Notes: generated by a model not told the origin, from the sequence alone. A stretch of DNA of 10,446 nucleotides from Alphaproteobacteria bacterium (GCA_003696705.1 RFGD01000415.1:1-10446), one strand, 5' to 3'. Counted from the first letter of the stretch, positions 1-6,849 are shown. Numbers and translations are program-made.

Positions 1-149
1 ACCCGCACGAAGCGGCCGATGGGCGGATAGGCGGCGTCGATCTCGGCCTCTCGGCGCAGGGCCGCCAGGTGAGAGGCAAGAACGAAGGCGGCCAGAAAGG
101 CGACGGCCGCGGCCGCCCATCGGATGCGGCGGTCAGCGGCCAATTTCAT
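1..149 (-). CDS. N-terminal fragment of a membrane-anchored protein, probable alpha/beta hydrolase (partial)
   Basis: This is the 5' end of a gene that leaves the window on the left; about 49 codons are visible. It starts MKLAADRRIRWAAAAVAFLA, with a short basic head followed by one Ala/Val/Phe-rich hydrophobic segment (about residues 11-27). A polar stretch then leads to AAYPPIGRFVRV. A hydrophobic anchor followed by a Y-P-P-x-G-R-hydrophobic lead-in is typical of inner-membrane-anchored alpha/beta hydrolases in this order, where the next residues are usually a DG-x-hydrophobic-H strand. The catalytic part is outside the window, so the product is inferred from the N-terminus alone. The ATG lies inside the end of metA, 17 bp of overlap in another frame, so the two genes are probably translationally coupled. 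No strong ribosome-binding site precedes it. Confidence in a gene here is high; confidence in the family is moderate. Confidence 0.6.
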   Translation of the reverse strand, partial: MKLAADRRIRWAAAAVAFLAAFVLASHLAALRREAEIDAAYPPIGRFVR

Positions 150-1050
150 CGAGCTCGAACGGGGTCGTCTGGTAAATCTGGTTGATCCAGTTGCCGTAGA
201 GAAGATGCGCGTGGCTGCGCCAGCGGTTCAACGGTTCCTTCGTCGGGTCGTCGTCGGGATAGTAGTTGACCGGCACGTTGATGGGGCTGCCCTTGGCCAC
301 GTCGCGGTCGTATTCTTCCTTCAGCGTGTGGCTGTCGTATTCGAAGTGGTTGAAGATGTAGAGCGCCCGCCGCCCGGCGTCCTCGACAAGGCAGGGGCCC
401 ACCTCGTCCGAGCCGAGGAGCGTCTCGAGCCCTTCGACGCGGTTGAGATCCTCTTGCCGGACCTCGGTCCAGCGGCTGACCGGGATCACGCAGTCGTCCG
501 AGAAGCCACGCAGGTACGGCGACGTCGGCTTCAGGTTCTTGTGCCGGAAACAGCCGAAGGCCTTGTGTTCGAGGATGTATTTCGGCACGCCATGGAAGTG
601 ATAGAGCATTGCCATGCCGCCCCAGCACACCCCGAAGGTCGAATGCACGTTGGTCTGCGTCCAGTCGAAGACCTCGCGGATCTCGTCCCAGTAGGTGACG
701 TCCTCGTAGTCGAGGTGCTCGATCGGGGCGCCCGTGATGATGAGCCCGTCGAACTTCCGGCCGCGCACGGCCTGGAAGGGCTGATAGAAGGCCTCCATGT
801 GCGCGGGGCTCGTGTTCTTCGGGCGGTGGTTGCTCATCCGGACCAGCGTCAGCTCGATCTGAAGCGGCGTCGCGCCGATGAGGCGCGCGAACTGCGTCTC
901 GGTCTGGATCTTCTTGGGCATGAGGTTCAGAAGCGCGATCTGCAGCGGGCGAATGTCCTGCCGCTGGGCCCGCGTTTCGGGCATCACCATGACGCCCTCG
1001 CGCTCGAGCACGCGGAAGGCGGGCAGGGTGTCGGGCAGGGTGATCGGCAT
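133..1050 (-). CDS. metAA: Homoserine O-acyltransferase, MetA family (predicted O-acetyltransferase)
   Basis: MetA activates the hydroxyl of L-homoserine with an acyl group from acyl-CoA, the first committed step of methionine synthesis in the cytoplasm. The 305-residue product is full length (E. coli MetA is 309). It starts MPITLPDTLPAF and carries ALLNLMPKKIQTETQF (about 39-54), a catalytic cysteine at 142 in FGVCWGG, and the His235/Glu237 pair in FNHFEYD. It ends with the family's NYYPDDDPT and WRSHAHLLYGNW blocks. Residue 111 is glutamate (TGAPIEHLDY). E. coli MetA has glycine there and uses succinyl-CoA; the Bacillus cereus enzyme has glutamate and uses acetyl-CoA. I therefore predict acetyl-CoA use. 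The start is fixed by a GGAGG seven bases upstream of the ATG. The gene follows the ATPase gene by 32 bp and overlaps the next start by 17 bp. No SAM riboswitch is visible in front of it. Confidence 0.95.
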   Translation of the reverse strand: MPITLPDTLPAFRVLEREGVMVMPETRAQRQDIRPLQIALLNLMPKKIQTETQFARLIGATPLQIELTLVRMSNHRPKNTSPAHMEAFYQPFQAVRGRKFDGLIITGAPIEHLDYEDVTYWDEIREVFDWTQTNVHSTFGVCWGGMAMLYHFHGVPKYILEHKAFGCFRHKNLKPTSPYLRGFSDDCVIPVSRWTEVRQEDLNRVEGLETLLGSDEVGPCLVEDAGRRALYIFNHFEYDSHTLKEEYDRDVAKGSPINVPVNYYPDDDPTKEPLNRWRSHAHLLYGNWINQIYQTTPFELDEIGR

Positions 1051-1082
1051 TGCGATACCTCCGGGGTTCGGGTCCGTCTGAT

Positions 1083-1955
1083 CTAGGCCGAGGCGTTCGC
1101 CGGCGCCAGTGCCCCGGCGACGAGGTCGATGAAATCCGCCTCGTCCCGGACCTCGGCGACGTCGGCAGCATCCACGGTGACGCCCCAGTTGCGGGCCATC
1201 GCCTCGTAACGGGGCTGGCGATGGTCGAGCGCCTGGGCATAGGTCCAGCGGATGAAGGCGTCGGGGTCCACCTGTTCGGGGCGCTGGCCCGTCTCTTCCA
1301 GATACTCGGCCCATTTCGCCTTCAGAAAGGACGGCTCGTAATACATGGGCTTCGGGGCACGGTCGAAGCGGCGGATCAACTCGTCGCGGTGGGCGCGGTC
1401 GCCGCGGATCCAGACCAGAAGAAGATGGGACGAAAGCGTCTTCAGGACCGGATCTTCGGGGTCGTCGGGGTTCACCACCTCGCAGATCGAGCCCGAGCTG
1501 TCGCAGACGAAGTGGTCATAGTCGTAAAGCTCCTTGGCACGGCGGATGAAATGCGGCGTGTCCAGCATCGCCTGGATCTCGGCGTTTCGGTGCAGTTCCT
1601 GGCGGCGCAGGTATTCGTCGAAGGGCAGGCCGCCCTTTTCCGGGTCGCCGGGCTTGCCAAGATAGCTCGACAGCGGCGCCAGGTTGTTGAAGGTGATGTT
1701 CGAGGCGATGTAGATCGAATCCGACCGCAACAGCTTCGCCAGGAAGGGGTTGCGCATCGCTTCCTTCTTGAAGTTGTCGACGATGTGCTCGCCCATGTAG
1801 CGGGTGCCGATGCGGTAATCGACCGAATAGTGGAACCACCCGCCCGACTGGCGCAGGATGTTCGAAAGATGCGTCTTGCCCAGCCCGGACATGCCGAACA
1901 GGACCACACGCCTTGCGGGCGCGGCGCGCCATTCCTCGGCCGAACGGTAGATCAT
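1083..1955 (-). CDS. Uncharacterised P-loop ATPase/kinase-like protein upstream of metA
   Basis: This 290-residue protein belongs to a family I know only as conserved ATPase in Rhodobacterales; no function is assigned. A Walker A motif GMSGLGKT sits at residues 21-28 after a short beta strand (RVVLFGMSG). It is followed by HYSVDYRIGTRYMGE (42-56), which looks like a substrate or acceptor segment. A possible Walker B strand HFVCDSSGS is at 148-156, then LLLVWIRGD (178-186) and RRFDRAPKPMYY (195-206), which resembles the arginine-rich lid of small P-loop kinases. No signal peptide or membrane segment is seen. I chose the ATG at 1955: an AAGGACGA lies 10 bases upstream, and the further ATG at 1988 falls inside the likely -10 box. 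The gene is 32 bp upstream of metA on the same strand with no terminator between, so it is probably the first gene of that operon. A nucleotide-dependent kinase or regulatory ATPase is inference. Confidence 0.85.
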   Translation of the reverse strand: MIYRSAEEWRAAPARRVVLFGMSGLGKTHLSNILRQSGGWFHYSVDYRIGTRYMGEHIVDNFKKEAMRNPFLAKLLRSDSIYIASNITFNNLAPLSSYLGKPGDPEKGGLPFDEYLRRQELHRNAEIQAMLDTPHFIRRAKELYDYDHFVCDSSGSICEVVNPDDPEDPVLKTLSSHLLLVWIRGDRAHRDELIRRFDRAPKPMYYEPSFLKAKWAEYLEETGQRPEQVDPDAFIRWTYAQALDHRQPRYEAMARNWGVTVDAADVAEVRDEADFIDLVAGALAPANASA

Positions 1956-1985
1956 CGGTTTCTCGTCCTTCATGCCTTCTGGTGG

Positions 1986-2013
1986 CATATCAGCTTGCAG
2001 ACAGGATTTTCAA
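1986..2013 (-). promoter_or_regulatory. Candidate sigma-70-type promoter of the ATPase-metA operon
   Basis: On the minus strand TTGAAA (2013-2008) and GATATG (1991-1986) are separated by 16 bases. Transcription would begin near 1979, which leaves a leader of about 24 nt before the ATG at 1955 and rules out the longer start at 1988. It lies just downstream of the porin terminator, as expected for an independent operon promoter. This is a visual match only. Confidence 0.45.
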
Positions 2014-2032
2014 CGCGCCCGCAAGACGAAAT

Positions 2033-2059
2033 GGACCCGCCCAGCGACTGGGCGGGTCC
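2033..2059 (-). terminator. Intrinsic terminator after the FadL-like gene
   Basis: A perfect 11-bp stem (GGACCCGCCCA / TGGGCGGGTCC) with a 5-nt loop begins 25 bp past the porin stop. On the minus strand it is followed by ATTTCGTCTT, a broken T-rich tail. It separates the porin transcript from the ATPase-metA operon. Confidence 0.8.
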
Positions 2060-2083
2060 GTCCCTCGTCCGCTTCTGGCGTGG

Positions 2084-3178
2084 TCAGAAACGGTAGCCGA
2101 TCTTCACGCCGGCTGCCAATGCATGGTTGTCGGTAAAGTTCGCGGCCGCGACGCCGCCGCCAAGCGTGGTCTGCGCATCGCCGATGAAGGTATAGCTCAC
2201 CCCGCCCGTGATCTTCACCGGGCCGTTCGTGTAGGTGGCGCCGACCCCGATCGAGGTCTTGCCGTCCGTGGGACCGAGGTTCGAGGAGAAGCCGCCATGC
2301 GACGGTTCGTAGCCCAGCGTGCCGGCCACGGCCCAATTCTCGTTCAGCTTGCGACCAAGGCCGATCGAGTAGGTGATCGTGTCGTTGGCGTAAGAGACGA
2401 GCGAGCCGCCCGTCGCGCCAAGATAGACCGCCGGCGTGATGTCGAACTTGGACCATTCGACCCAGCGAACCGAGCCGAACAGAAGCGTGTCCGCCGCCAC
2501 GCCCGTCTGGAAGTCGAGGTTGATCGACTGCGGGGTCTTCACGGTCGTGGTCGAGACAAGCGCGCCGGGGCCGGCCTCGGTCGTCACAAGGTCATGCTGG
2601 ATCCGCGAGTTGTACGTCAGCGCGATGCGCAGTGCGATCTCGGGCTTTTCGTATGCCGCGCCGACCATGTAGCCGACGCCGCCGTCGCGCTCGCCGGTCG
2701 CCGTGTAGCCCGCGACGAACGGGATCGAGGCCGTCGCTTCCATCGTCTGGTAGCGCACACCGCCATAGACGCTGACGTTCGACGGCATCCGATATTTCAG
2801 AACGGCGGTCAGCGCGTGGGTATCAAGCTGCGCGGTCGACCCGGTCGCGAAGTAGGGGGCGACAGGATACTCGACGTCCGCGCCGAAAGGCTGATCGTAG
2901 AGAAGCGCAAAGGCCAGATCGGGCCGGAGGTCGCGCTTGTAGCCGAAGGTGGACTGGAAGTAGGCCGGTGCCATGTCGCCGGACGCCCCGCCGGGTGTCG
3001 GGCTGGCGGCAGTTGCGACGCCGCTGATGCTAGGCGACACCAGCGCCACCGAGCCTTCGACATAGGTGCCGGTCTCGAAAAGCGGGCCAAGCGGCTGGCC
3101 CGAGCGGTCGATCCCGCCGGCCGAAGCCGCACCCGCGCTTGCGGCGATGGCGGTCGCCGCCATTGCAATTCGCTTCAT
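2084..3178 (-). CDS. OmpP1/FadL-family outer membrane transport protein
   Basis: The predicted product is a beta-barrel porin that lets hydrophobic solutes such as long-chain fatty acids or aromatics cross the outer membrane. The 364-residue protein begins with a clear Sec signal peptide (MKRIAMAATAIAASAGAASA, cleavage likely after residue 20). A short N-terminal plug segment GGIDRSGQPLGPLFE follows. The rest is alternating polar/aromatic strands such as ALLYDQPFGADVEYP, SIGLGRKLNENWAVAGTLGY and SIGVGATYTNGPVKITGGVSY. It ends in IGYRF, the terminal aromatic expected for Bam-mediated assembly. It is shorter than E. coli FadL (446 residues), as I recall is common for alphaproteobacterial members. 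A GGGGAGAG sits a few bases before the ATG. The gene has its own promoter region and terminator, so it is probably monocistronic. The substrate cannot be read from sequence; no fatty-acid degradation gene is adjacent. Confidence 0.88.
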   Translation of the reverse strand: MKRIAMAATAIAASAGAASAGGIDRSGQPLGPLFETGTYVEGSVALVSPSISGVATAASPTPGGASGDMAPAYFQSTFGYKRDLRPDLAFALLYDQPFGADVEYPVAPYFATGSTAQLDTHALTAVLKYRMPSNVSVYGGVRYQTMEATASIPFVAGYTATGERDGGVGYMVGAAYEKPEIALRIALTYNSRIQHDLVTTEAGPGALVSTTTVKTPQSINLDFQTGVAADTLLFGSVRWVEWSKFDITPAVYLGATGGSLVSYANDTITYSIGLGRKLNENWAVAGTLGYEPSHGGFSSNLGPTDGKTSIGVGATYTNGPVKITGGVSYTFIGDAQTTLGGGVAAANFTDNHALAAGVKIGYRF

Positions 3179-3227
3179 GGTCTCTCCCCAATTCTTCCTG
3201 CAGCCACTGGCTGCCCTCCGCCGGCGA

Positions 3228-3256
3228 CGCTAGGAAACAGGGGGCGCGTCCGTCAA
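3228..3256 (-). promoter_or_regulatory. Candidate promoter of the FadL-like gene
   Basis: On the minus strand TTGACG (3256-3251) is followed after 17 bases by CTAGCG (3233-3228). The -35 box is good and the -10 box weak, a common pattern in high-GC alphaproteobacteria. The leader to the ATG at 3178 would be about 45 nt. The -35 box lies inside a set of inverted repeats annotated separately. Confidence 0.45.
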
Positions 3257-3273
3257 TTCGTGACGCCGCGTCA
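3251..3273. promoter_or_regulatory. Candidate operator: three alternating CGTCA/TGACG half-sites
   Basis: The plus strand reads CGTCA (3251-3255), five bases, TGACG (3261-3265), three bases, CGTCA (3269-3273). This gives two overlapping perfect 5-bp inverted repeats sharing the middle half-site. One half-site is the proposed -35 box of the porin gene, so a bound dimer could block or recruit polymerase. The region holds no gene. The binding protein is unknown. Confidence 0.4.
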
Positions 3274-3332
3274 GGGGCCGGCGAGGCCGCGGGACGCCGA
3301 AATCCTGTGGCGAAAATATGACAAGAGGCCCC

Positions 3333-4208
3333 TCAAGGCGACCTGGCGGCGCGGCGTTCGGCGCGGATGTTGGCGTGGTTCGCCGCGAAGATGAGCGCCG
3401 CGCCGGCGAAGACGGCCGCGTCGGCCGGCTCGCCATAGAAGGCGGCGCCGACAAGCGTGATGATCGGCAGGCGCATGAAGTCCATGGGCAGGACGATGAC
3501 GGCGGGCGCGATCTGAAGGGCGCGCGTGATGCAGAAATGCGCGAAGAGCCCCGCAAAGCCGACGACGACCAGAAGAAGGACGTCGGTGCCGTGCGGTCTG
3601 GCCATCCTGCCATCGGCCAGGGCCGTCACAAGTCCGAACCCGAGCTGCGTCGCGGTCAGCCAGAACATGATGCCGGTGATCCCTTCGGTTCTGGTCAGCC
3701 GTTTCGTGGCGATGGCCGCGCCCGCAAAGCCAAGCGCCGACGCCGCCGCGGCAAGAACGCCGCCGCTGATCGGAACGATGCCGGGTCTTGCCACGACGAG
3801 GATGCCGAGAAAGCCGACGAACACGGCGGCCAGCCGCCGGCGCGTCAGCGCCTCGCCCAGGAAGAACGGCGCGGCAAGCGCGACCCAGATCGGGGTCGAG
3901 AACTCGAAGGCGAAGACCTGCGCGAAGGGTATCACGGTCAGGGCGTAGAACCACAGGTTCTGGCCGACGAAATGCGACAGGTTGCGCGCAAGATGCAGCG
4001 GCAGCCGGCGCGTCCTGATGTCGCCAAGCGTCCCGGCCAGCCCGCCGACGGCCAGGACGATCGCCACGCCGACGGCCGAGCGGTAGGTCATGATCTCGAA
4101 GGTGTCGAGCGCGTCGCCAAGCTCTCGGCCGGCCACCGCCATGGACGAGAACGCGGCAATTGCCCCCGACATCCAGACTGCGGCCCTGACGGTTGGTCCC
4201 ACGCGCAT
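3333..4208 (-). CDS. EamA/DMT-superfamily membrane transporter
   Basis: This is a predicted inner-membrane permease of the drug/metabolite transporter superfamily. The 291 residues contain about ten hydrophobic segments in two EamA-like halves. The first half includes AVWMSGAIAAFSSMAV, GVAIVLAVGGLAGTL, FYALTVIPFAQVFAFEF and FVGFLGILVVARPGI. The second includes VLAAAASALGFAGAAIA, IMFWLTATQLGFGLV, VLLLVVVGFAGLFAHF and DAAVFAGAALIFAANHANI. The motif F-x-x-P-I-W-V-A-L near the end of the first half and the P-L/M-D-F-M-R-L-P segment in the second are typical of the family. The basic C-terminus (RAERRAARSP) should face the cytoplasm. A GAGGGAC precedes the ATG closely; an internal Met at 13 is a possible alternative start. 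The gene is divergent from the FkbM-like gene across 166 bp. The substrate is unknown; family members export amino acids, purines or drugs. Confidence 0.88.
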   Translation of the reverse strand: MRVGPTVRAAVWMSGAIAAFSSMAVAGRELGDALDTFEIMTYRSAVGVAIVLAVGGLAGTLGDIRTRRLPLHLARNLSHFVGQNLWFYALTVIPFAQVFAFEFSTPIWVALAAPFFLGEALTRRRLAAVFVGFLGILVVARPGIVPISGGVLAAAASALGFAGAAIATKRLTRTEGITGIMFWLTATQLGFGLVTALADGRMARPHGTDVLLLVVVGFAGLFAHFCITRALQIAPAVIVLPMDFMRLPIITLVGAAFYGEPADAAVFAGAALIFAANHANIRAERRAARSP

Positions 4209-4374
4209 GTCCCTCGGCTTGCCCGGCCGGTCACGGCGGCGGGCGCCGGTCGGCCGGGCGGGAACCTAGCGCGCCGGCCGCGCGGCTTCCAGTCCCGTTG
4301 CGGCCGGCCCCGCCGGCTCGGCCTTGCCGGCCGGGGTGGGGCGCGCTATTGCTCGCGCGACCTCGGAGGATCAG
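4209..4374. other. Divergent intergenic region, extremely GC-rich
   Basis: The region between the DMT transporter and the FkbM-like gene is dominated by overlapping GCCGGC/GGCCGG words. It includes GCCGGC at 4312-4317 and 4326-4331 flanking an 8-nt loop. On the plus strand TTGCCG (4324-4329) and TATTGC (4347-4352) with a 17-bp spacer could be the promoter of the FkbM-like gene. On the minus strand TAGGTT near 4262-4267 could be a -10 for the transporter, but its -35 is poor. No small gene is apparent. Confidence 0.35.
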
Positions 4375-5184
4375 ATGCAAAAGCCCATTCACCGGTTTCA
4401 CCGGGCCGGCCGCAAGGCCAGCTATCTCTGGAACTTCAAGCTGACCCGGCGGCTGAACGATCGGATGCTGGAGGACGTCTACGAGATGGTCCGACCCGTC
4501 GAGACCGAGCATCCGCTGGTGCGCATCGGAGGCGCCGAGGACGGCGGCTATCTGGTGCCCGACGATCTCGAAGGCGTCGTTGCCTGCTATTCGCCCGGGG
4601 TGGCCGACAAGGCCGATTTCGAGCTCGAGATGGCGGCGCGGGGAATCCCTTCGTTCATGGCCGACCGTTCGGTCGAGGGACCGCCGGTCGCGCACCCGAT
4701 GTTCCACTTCGAGAAGAAGTTTCTTGGCAGCCGCGTGGACGACGGGACCGTGACCCTTGACGACTGGGTCGGCCGCACCGCGCCGGCGACCGGCGATCTT
4801 GTCCTTCAGATGGACATCGAGGGCGCCGAATATGATGTCCTTTCAACGGTCTCGCCAGAGGTGTTGAAGCGCTTTCGCATCATTGTGGTCGAGTTTCACC
4901 GCCTCTACGGCCTGGTTCGCCGGAAGGAGCATCCGCGCATCCGCGCCACCTTCGAACGGCTGTCGAAGGACTTTGCCGTCGTGCACATTCACCCCAACAA
5001 TGCGGTGCCCGTGCACAGGTTCGGCCGTCACGAGATCCCGCCGCTTCTGGAAATGACCTTCCTGCGGCGCGACCGGATTTCCGAGATGCGCCCGGCGACG
5101 CGGTTTCCCCATCCGCTCGACCGGCCGAACGTGGCCGACATGCCGGATTTCCCGCTGCCGCCGATCTGGTATCGGCGCGGCTGA
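4375..5184 (+). CDS. FkbM-like SAM-dependent methyltransferase
   Basis: The predicted product is a cytoplasmic methyltransferase of the FkbM type. These usually O-methylate sugars in polysaccharides, glycolipids or secondary metabolites. The 269-residue protein carries the family's core LQMDIEGAEYDVL (144-156), followed by FRIIVVEFHRLYGL (167-180), and the later blocks HIHPNNAVPVHRFG (204-217) and LLEMTF (224-229). The usual glycine-rich first SAM motif (DVGANxG) is replaced by ACYSPGVADKADFELEMAARG-like sequence around 70-90, followed by an acidic residue in FMADRS; I recall this variant from other short FkbM relatives. The start at 4375 is set by GGAGGA four bases upstream; an in-frame ATG at 4324 lacks a ribosome-binding site and overlaps the putative promoter. 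The gene stands alone, convergent with guaA 30 bp away, with no glycosyltransferase neighbours, so its acceptor cannot be inferred. Confidence 0.82.
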   Translation: MQKPIHRFHRAGRKASYLWNFKLTRRLNDRMLEDVYEMVRPVETEHPLVRIGGAEDGGYLVPDDLEGVVACYSPGVADKADFELEMAARGIPSFMADRSVEGPPVAHPMFHFEKKFLGSRVDDGTVTLDDWVGRTAPATGDLVLQMDIEGAEYDVLSTVSPEVLKRFRIIVVEFHRLYGLVRRKEHPRIRATFERLSKDFAVVHIHPNNAVPVHRFGRHEIPPLLEMTFLRRDRISEMRPATRFPHPLDRPNVADMPDFPLPPIWYRRG

Positions 5185-5214
5185 CGCGGTGCTGTCAGAG
5201 GGGCGGCGCGGCGT

Positions 5215-6777
5215 TCATTCCCACTCGATGGTGCCCGGCGGCTTCGACGTGATGTCATAGGTGACGCGGTTGATGCCGTTCACCTCGTTGATGATGCGCG
5301 TCGCCGTCTCGCCCAGGAACTCGTGGGTGAAGGGGTAGTAGTCGGCCGTCATCCCGTCGACCGAGGTTACGGCCCGCAGTGCACAGGCATAGTCATAGGT
5401 GCGCGCGTCGCCCATCACCCCGACCGTGCGCACCGGCAGGATGGCGACGAATGCCTGCCAGATCTCGTCATAAAGGCCATGCTTGCGGATCTGGTCGATG
5501 AAGACGGCATCGGCGCGGCGCAGGATCGCCAGCTTCTCGCGGGTGATCTCTCCGGGACAGCGTATGGCCAGACCGGGCCCCGGAAACGGGTGCCGGCCGA
5601 TGAAGCGTTCGGGCAGGCCAAGTTCTCGGCCAAGGGCGCGAACCTCGTCCTTGAAGAGCTCGCGCAGCGGCTCGACAAGCTTCAGGCCCATCTTCTCGGG
5701 CAGGCCACCGACGTTGTGGTGCGACTTGATGGTGACGGAGGGCCCGCCCGAGACGCTGACCGATTCGATCACGTCGGGGTAAAGCGTGCCCTGCGCCAGG
5801 AACTCGACATCACCGACCGCCCGGGCGTGGCGCTCGAAGACCTCGATGAACAGCCGGCCGATCGTCTTGCGCTTTTCCTCGGGGTCCGAGACGCCTTCGA
5901 GGGCCGACAGGAACAGCTCGCTCTCGTCGGCGTGGACAAGCGGGATGTTGTAGTTGTCGCGGAACATGGTGACGACTTCCTCGGCCTCGCCCTCGCGCAG
6001 AAGGCCGTGGTCGACGAAGACGCATGTCAGCTGATCGCCGATCGCCTCGTGGATGAGGACCGCGGCAACGGAACTGTCGACACCGCCCGACAGGCCGCAG
6101 ATGACGCGCTTGTCGCCGACCTGTTCGCGAATGCGCCGGATCGCCTCGTCCTTGTAGGCGGCCATGGTCCAGTCGCCGGTAAAGCCGGCCAGGCGCGTGA
6201 AGTTGCGCAGAAGGATGCGGCCGTTCGGCGTGTGATGGACCTCGGGGTGGAACTGGACGGCGTAGAAGCGCCGCACGGGGTCGCCGACGATGGCGAAGGG
6301 GGCGCCGGGCGACGTCCCATAGACCTCGAAACCGGGCGCAAGCCGGGTGACGCGGTCGCCATGGCTCATCCAGACCTCTTCCCGGCCCTTTTCGAAAAGG
6401 CCGTGGAACAGGGGGTCGTCGCGATGGGCCCCCGTCGGCTCGACATAGGCGCGGCCGAACTCCCGGTGATGCCCGCTTTCGACCTTGCCGCCCAGGGCGT
6501 CCATCATGACCTGCTGGCCATAGCAGATGCCGAAGATGGGCACCCCGAGCTCCCAGAGCTCGGCCGGTGGGCGCGGCGCGTCCGGATCGGTGACCGAGGC
6601 CGGGCCACCGGAAAGGATGACGGCCTGAGGTGCGAAGGACTTCAGGAAATTGGCGTCCACGCGATTGTAGGGGTGGATCTCGCAGTAGACATTGGCCTCG
6701 CGCAGGCGCCGCGCGACAAGCTGGGTCACCTGGCTGCCGAAGTCGATGATCAGAAGGCGTTGGTGCTGGGTCTCCAT
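5215..6777 (-). CDS. guaA: GMP synthase (glutamine-hydrolysing)
   Basis: GuaA converts XMP to GMP using ATP and ammonia released from glutamine, the last step of guanine nucleotide synthesis. The 520-residue single-chain enzyme has its normal length and order. The N-terminal class I glutamine amidotransferase domain (about 7-195) has nucleophile Cys85 in GICYGQQ and the His178/Glu180 pair in QFHPEV. The ATP pyrophosphatase domain has the P-loop SGGVDSS at 230-236. The C-terminal XMP-binding/dimerisation domain ends ITSKPPGTIEWE. All expected residues are present. It is convergent with the FkbM-like gene (30 bp, no clear terminator) and divergent from the MttB-like gene (160 bp). No good Shine-Dalgarno precedes the ATG, and a CATAAA box lies only nine bases upstream of it, so the message may have a very short or no leader. 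Confidence 0.98.
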   Translation of the reverse strand: METQHQRLLIIDFGSQVTQLVARRLREANVYCEIHPYNRVDANFLKSFAPQAVILSGGPASVTDPDAPRPPAELWELGVPIFGICYGQQVMMDALGGKVESGHHREFGRAYVEPTGAHRDDPLFHGLFEKGREEVWMSHGDRVTRLAPGFEVYGTSPGAPFAIVGDPVRRFYAVQFHPEVHHTPNGRILLRNFTRLAGFTGDWTMAAYKDEAIRRIREQVGDKRVICGLSGGVDSSVAAVLIHEAIGDQLTCVFVDHGLLREGEAEEVVTMFRDNYNIPLVHADESELFLSALEGVSDPEEKRKTIGRLFIEVFERHARAVGDVEFLAQGTLYPDVIESVSVSGGPSVTIKSHHNVGGLPEKMGLKLVEPLRELFKDEVRALGRELGLPERFIGRHPFPGPGLAIRCPGEITREKLAILRRADAVFIDQIRKHGLYDEIWQAFVAILPVRTVGVMGDARTYDYACALRAVTSVDGMTADYYPFTHEFLGETATRIINEVNGINRVTYDITSKPPGTIEWE

Positions 6778-6785
6778 GGCGCGTG

Positions 6786-6813
6786 TTTATGGTCGGGCCC
6801 GCCGGCGCGCAAG
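6786..6813 (-). promoter_or_regulatory. Candidate guaA promoter with very short leader
   Basis: On the minus strand CTTGCG (6813-6808) and CATAAA (6791-6786) are 16 bases apart. Transcription from here would begin within a few bases of the guaA ATG at 6777. A GCGCAA / TTGCGC inverted repeat with a 7-nt loop (6807-6825) overlaps the -35 box and could be an operator. This is a weak visual match. Confidence 0.3.
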
Positions 6814-6849
6814 CCAAGATTGCGCCGCGGGGCGCGGGCGGGTCCACAT

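Noticed and set aside
1051..1314. N-terminal extension of metA by 88 codons
   Set aside because: The extension overlaps the ATPase coding region in another frame; the MPITLPDTLPAF start matches the family N-terminus and has GGAGG upstream.
1956..2083. SAM-II or other methionine-responsive riboswitch ahead of the ATPase-metA operon
   Set aside because: The space is taken up by the porin terminator and a short promoter region; I see no SAM-II-like conserved core, and only 32 bp precede metA itself.
3273..3334. AGGGGCC ... GGCCCCT inverted repeat after the DMT transporter as a terminator
   Set aside because: The loop is nearly 50 nt and no T-run follows; chance pairing is likely at this GC content.
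1913..3394. Long plus-strand open frame (493 codons) across the porin gene, and similar long frames at 3318-4760 and 5323-6933
   Set aside because: They lie antisense to clearly recognisable genes, are arginine/glycine/alanine-rich with no domain pattern, and are explained by high GC suppressing stop codons.
5185..5214. CTGAC ... GTCAG repeat between the FkbM-like gene and guaA as a terminator
   Set aside because: A 5-bp stem with an 8-nt loop and no T-tract is too weak to call in either direction.
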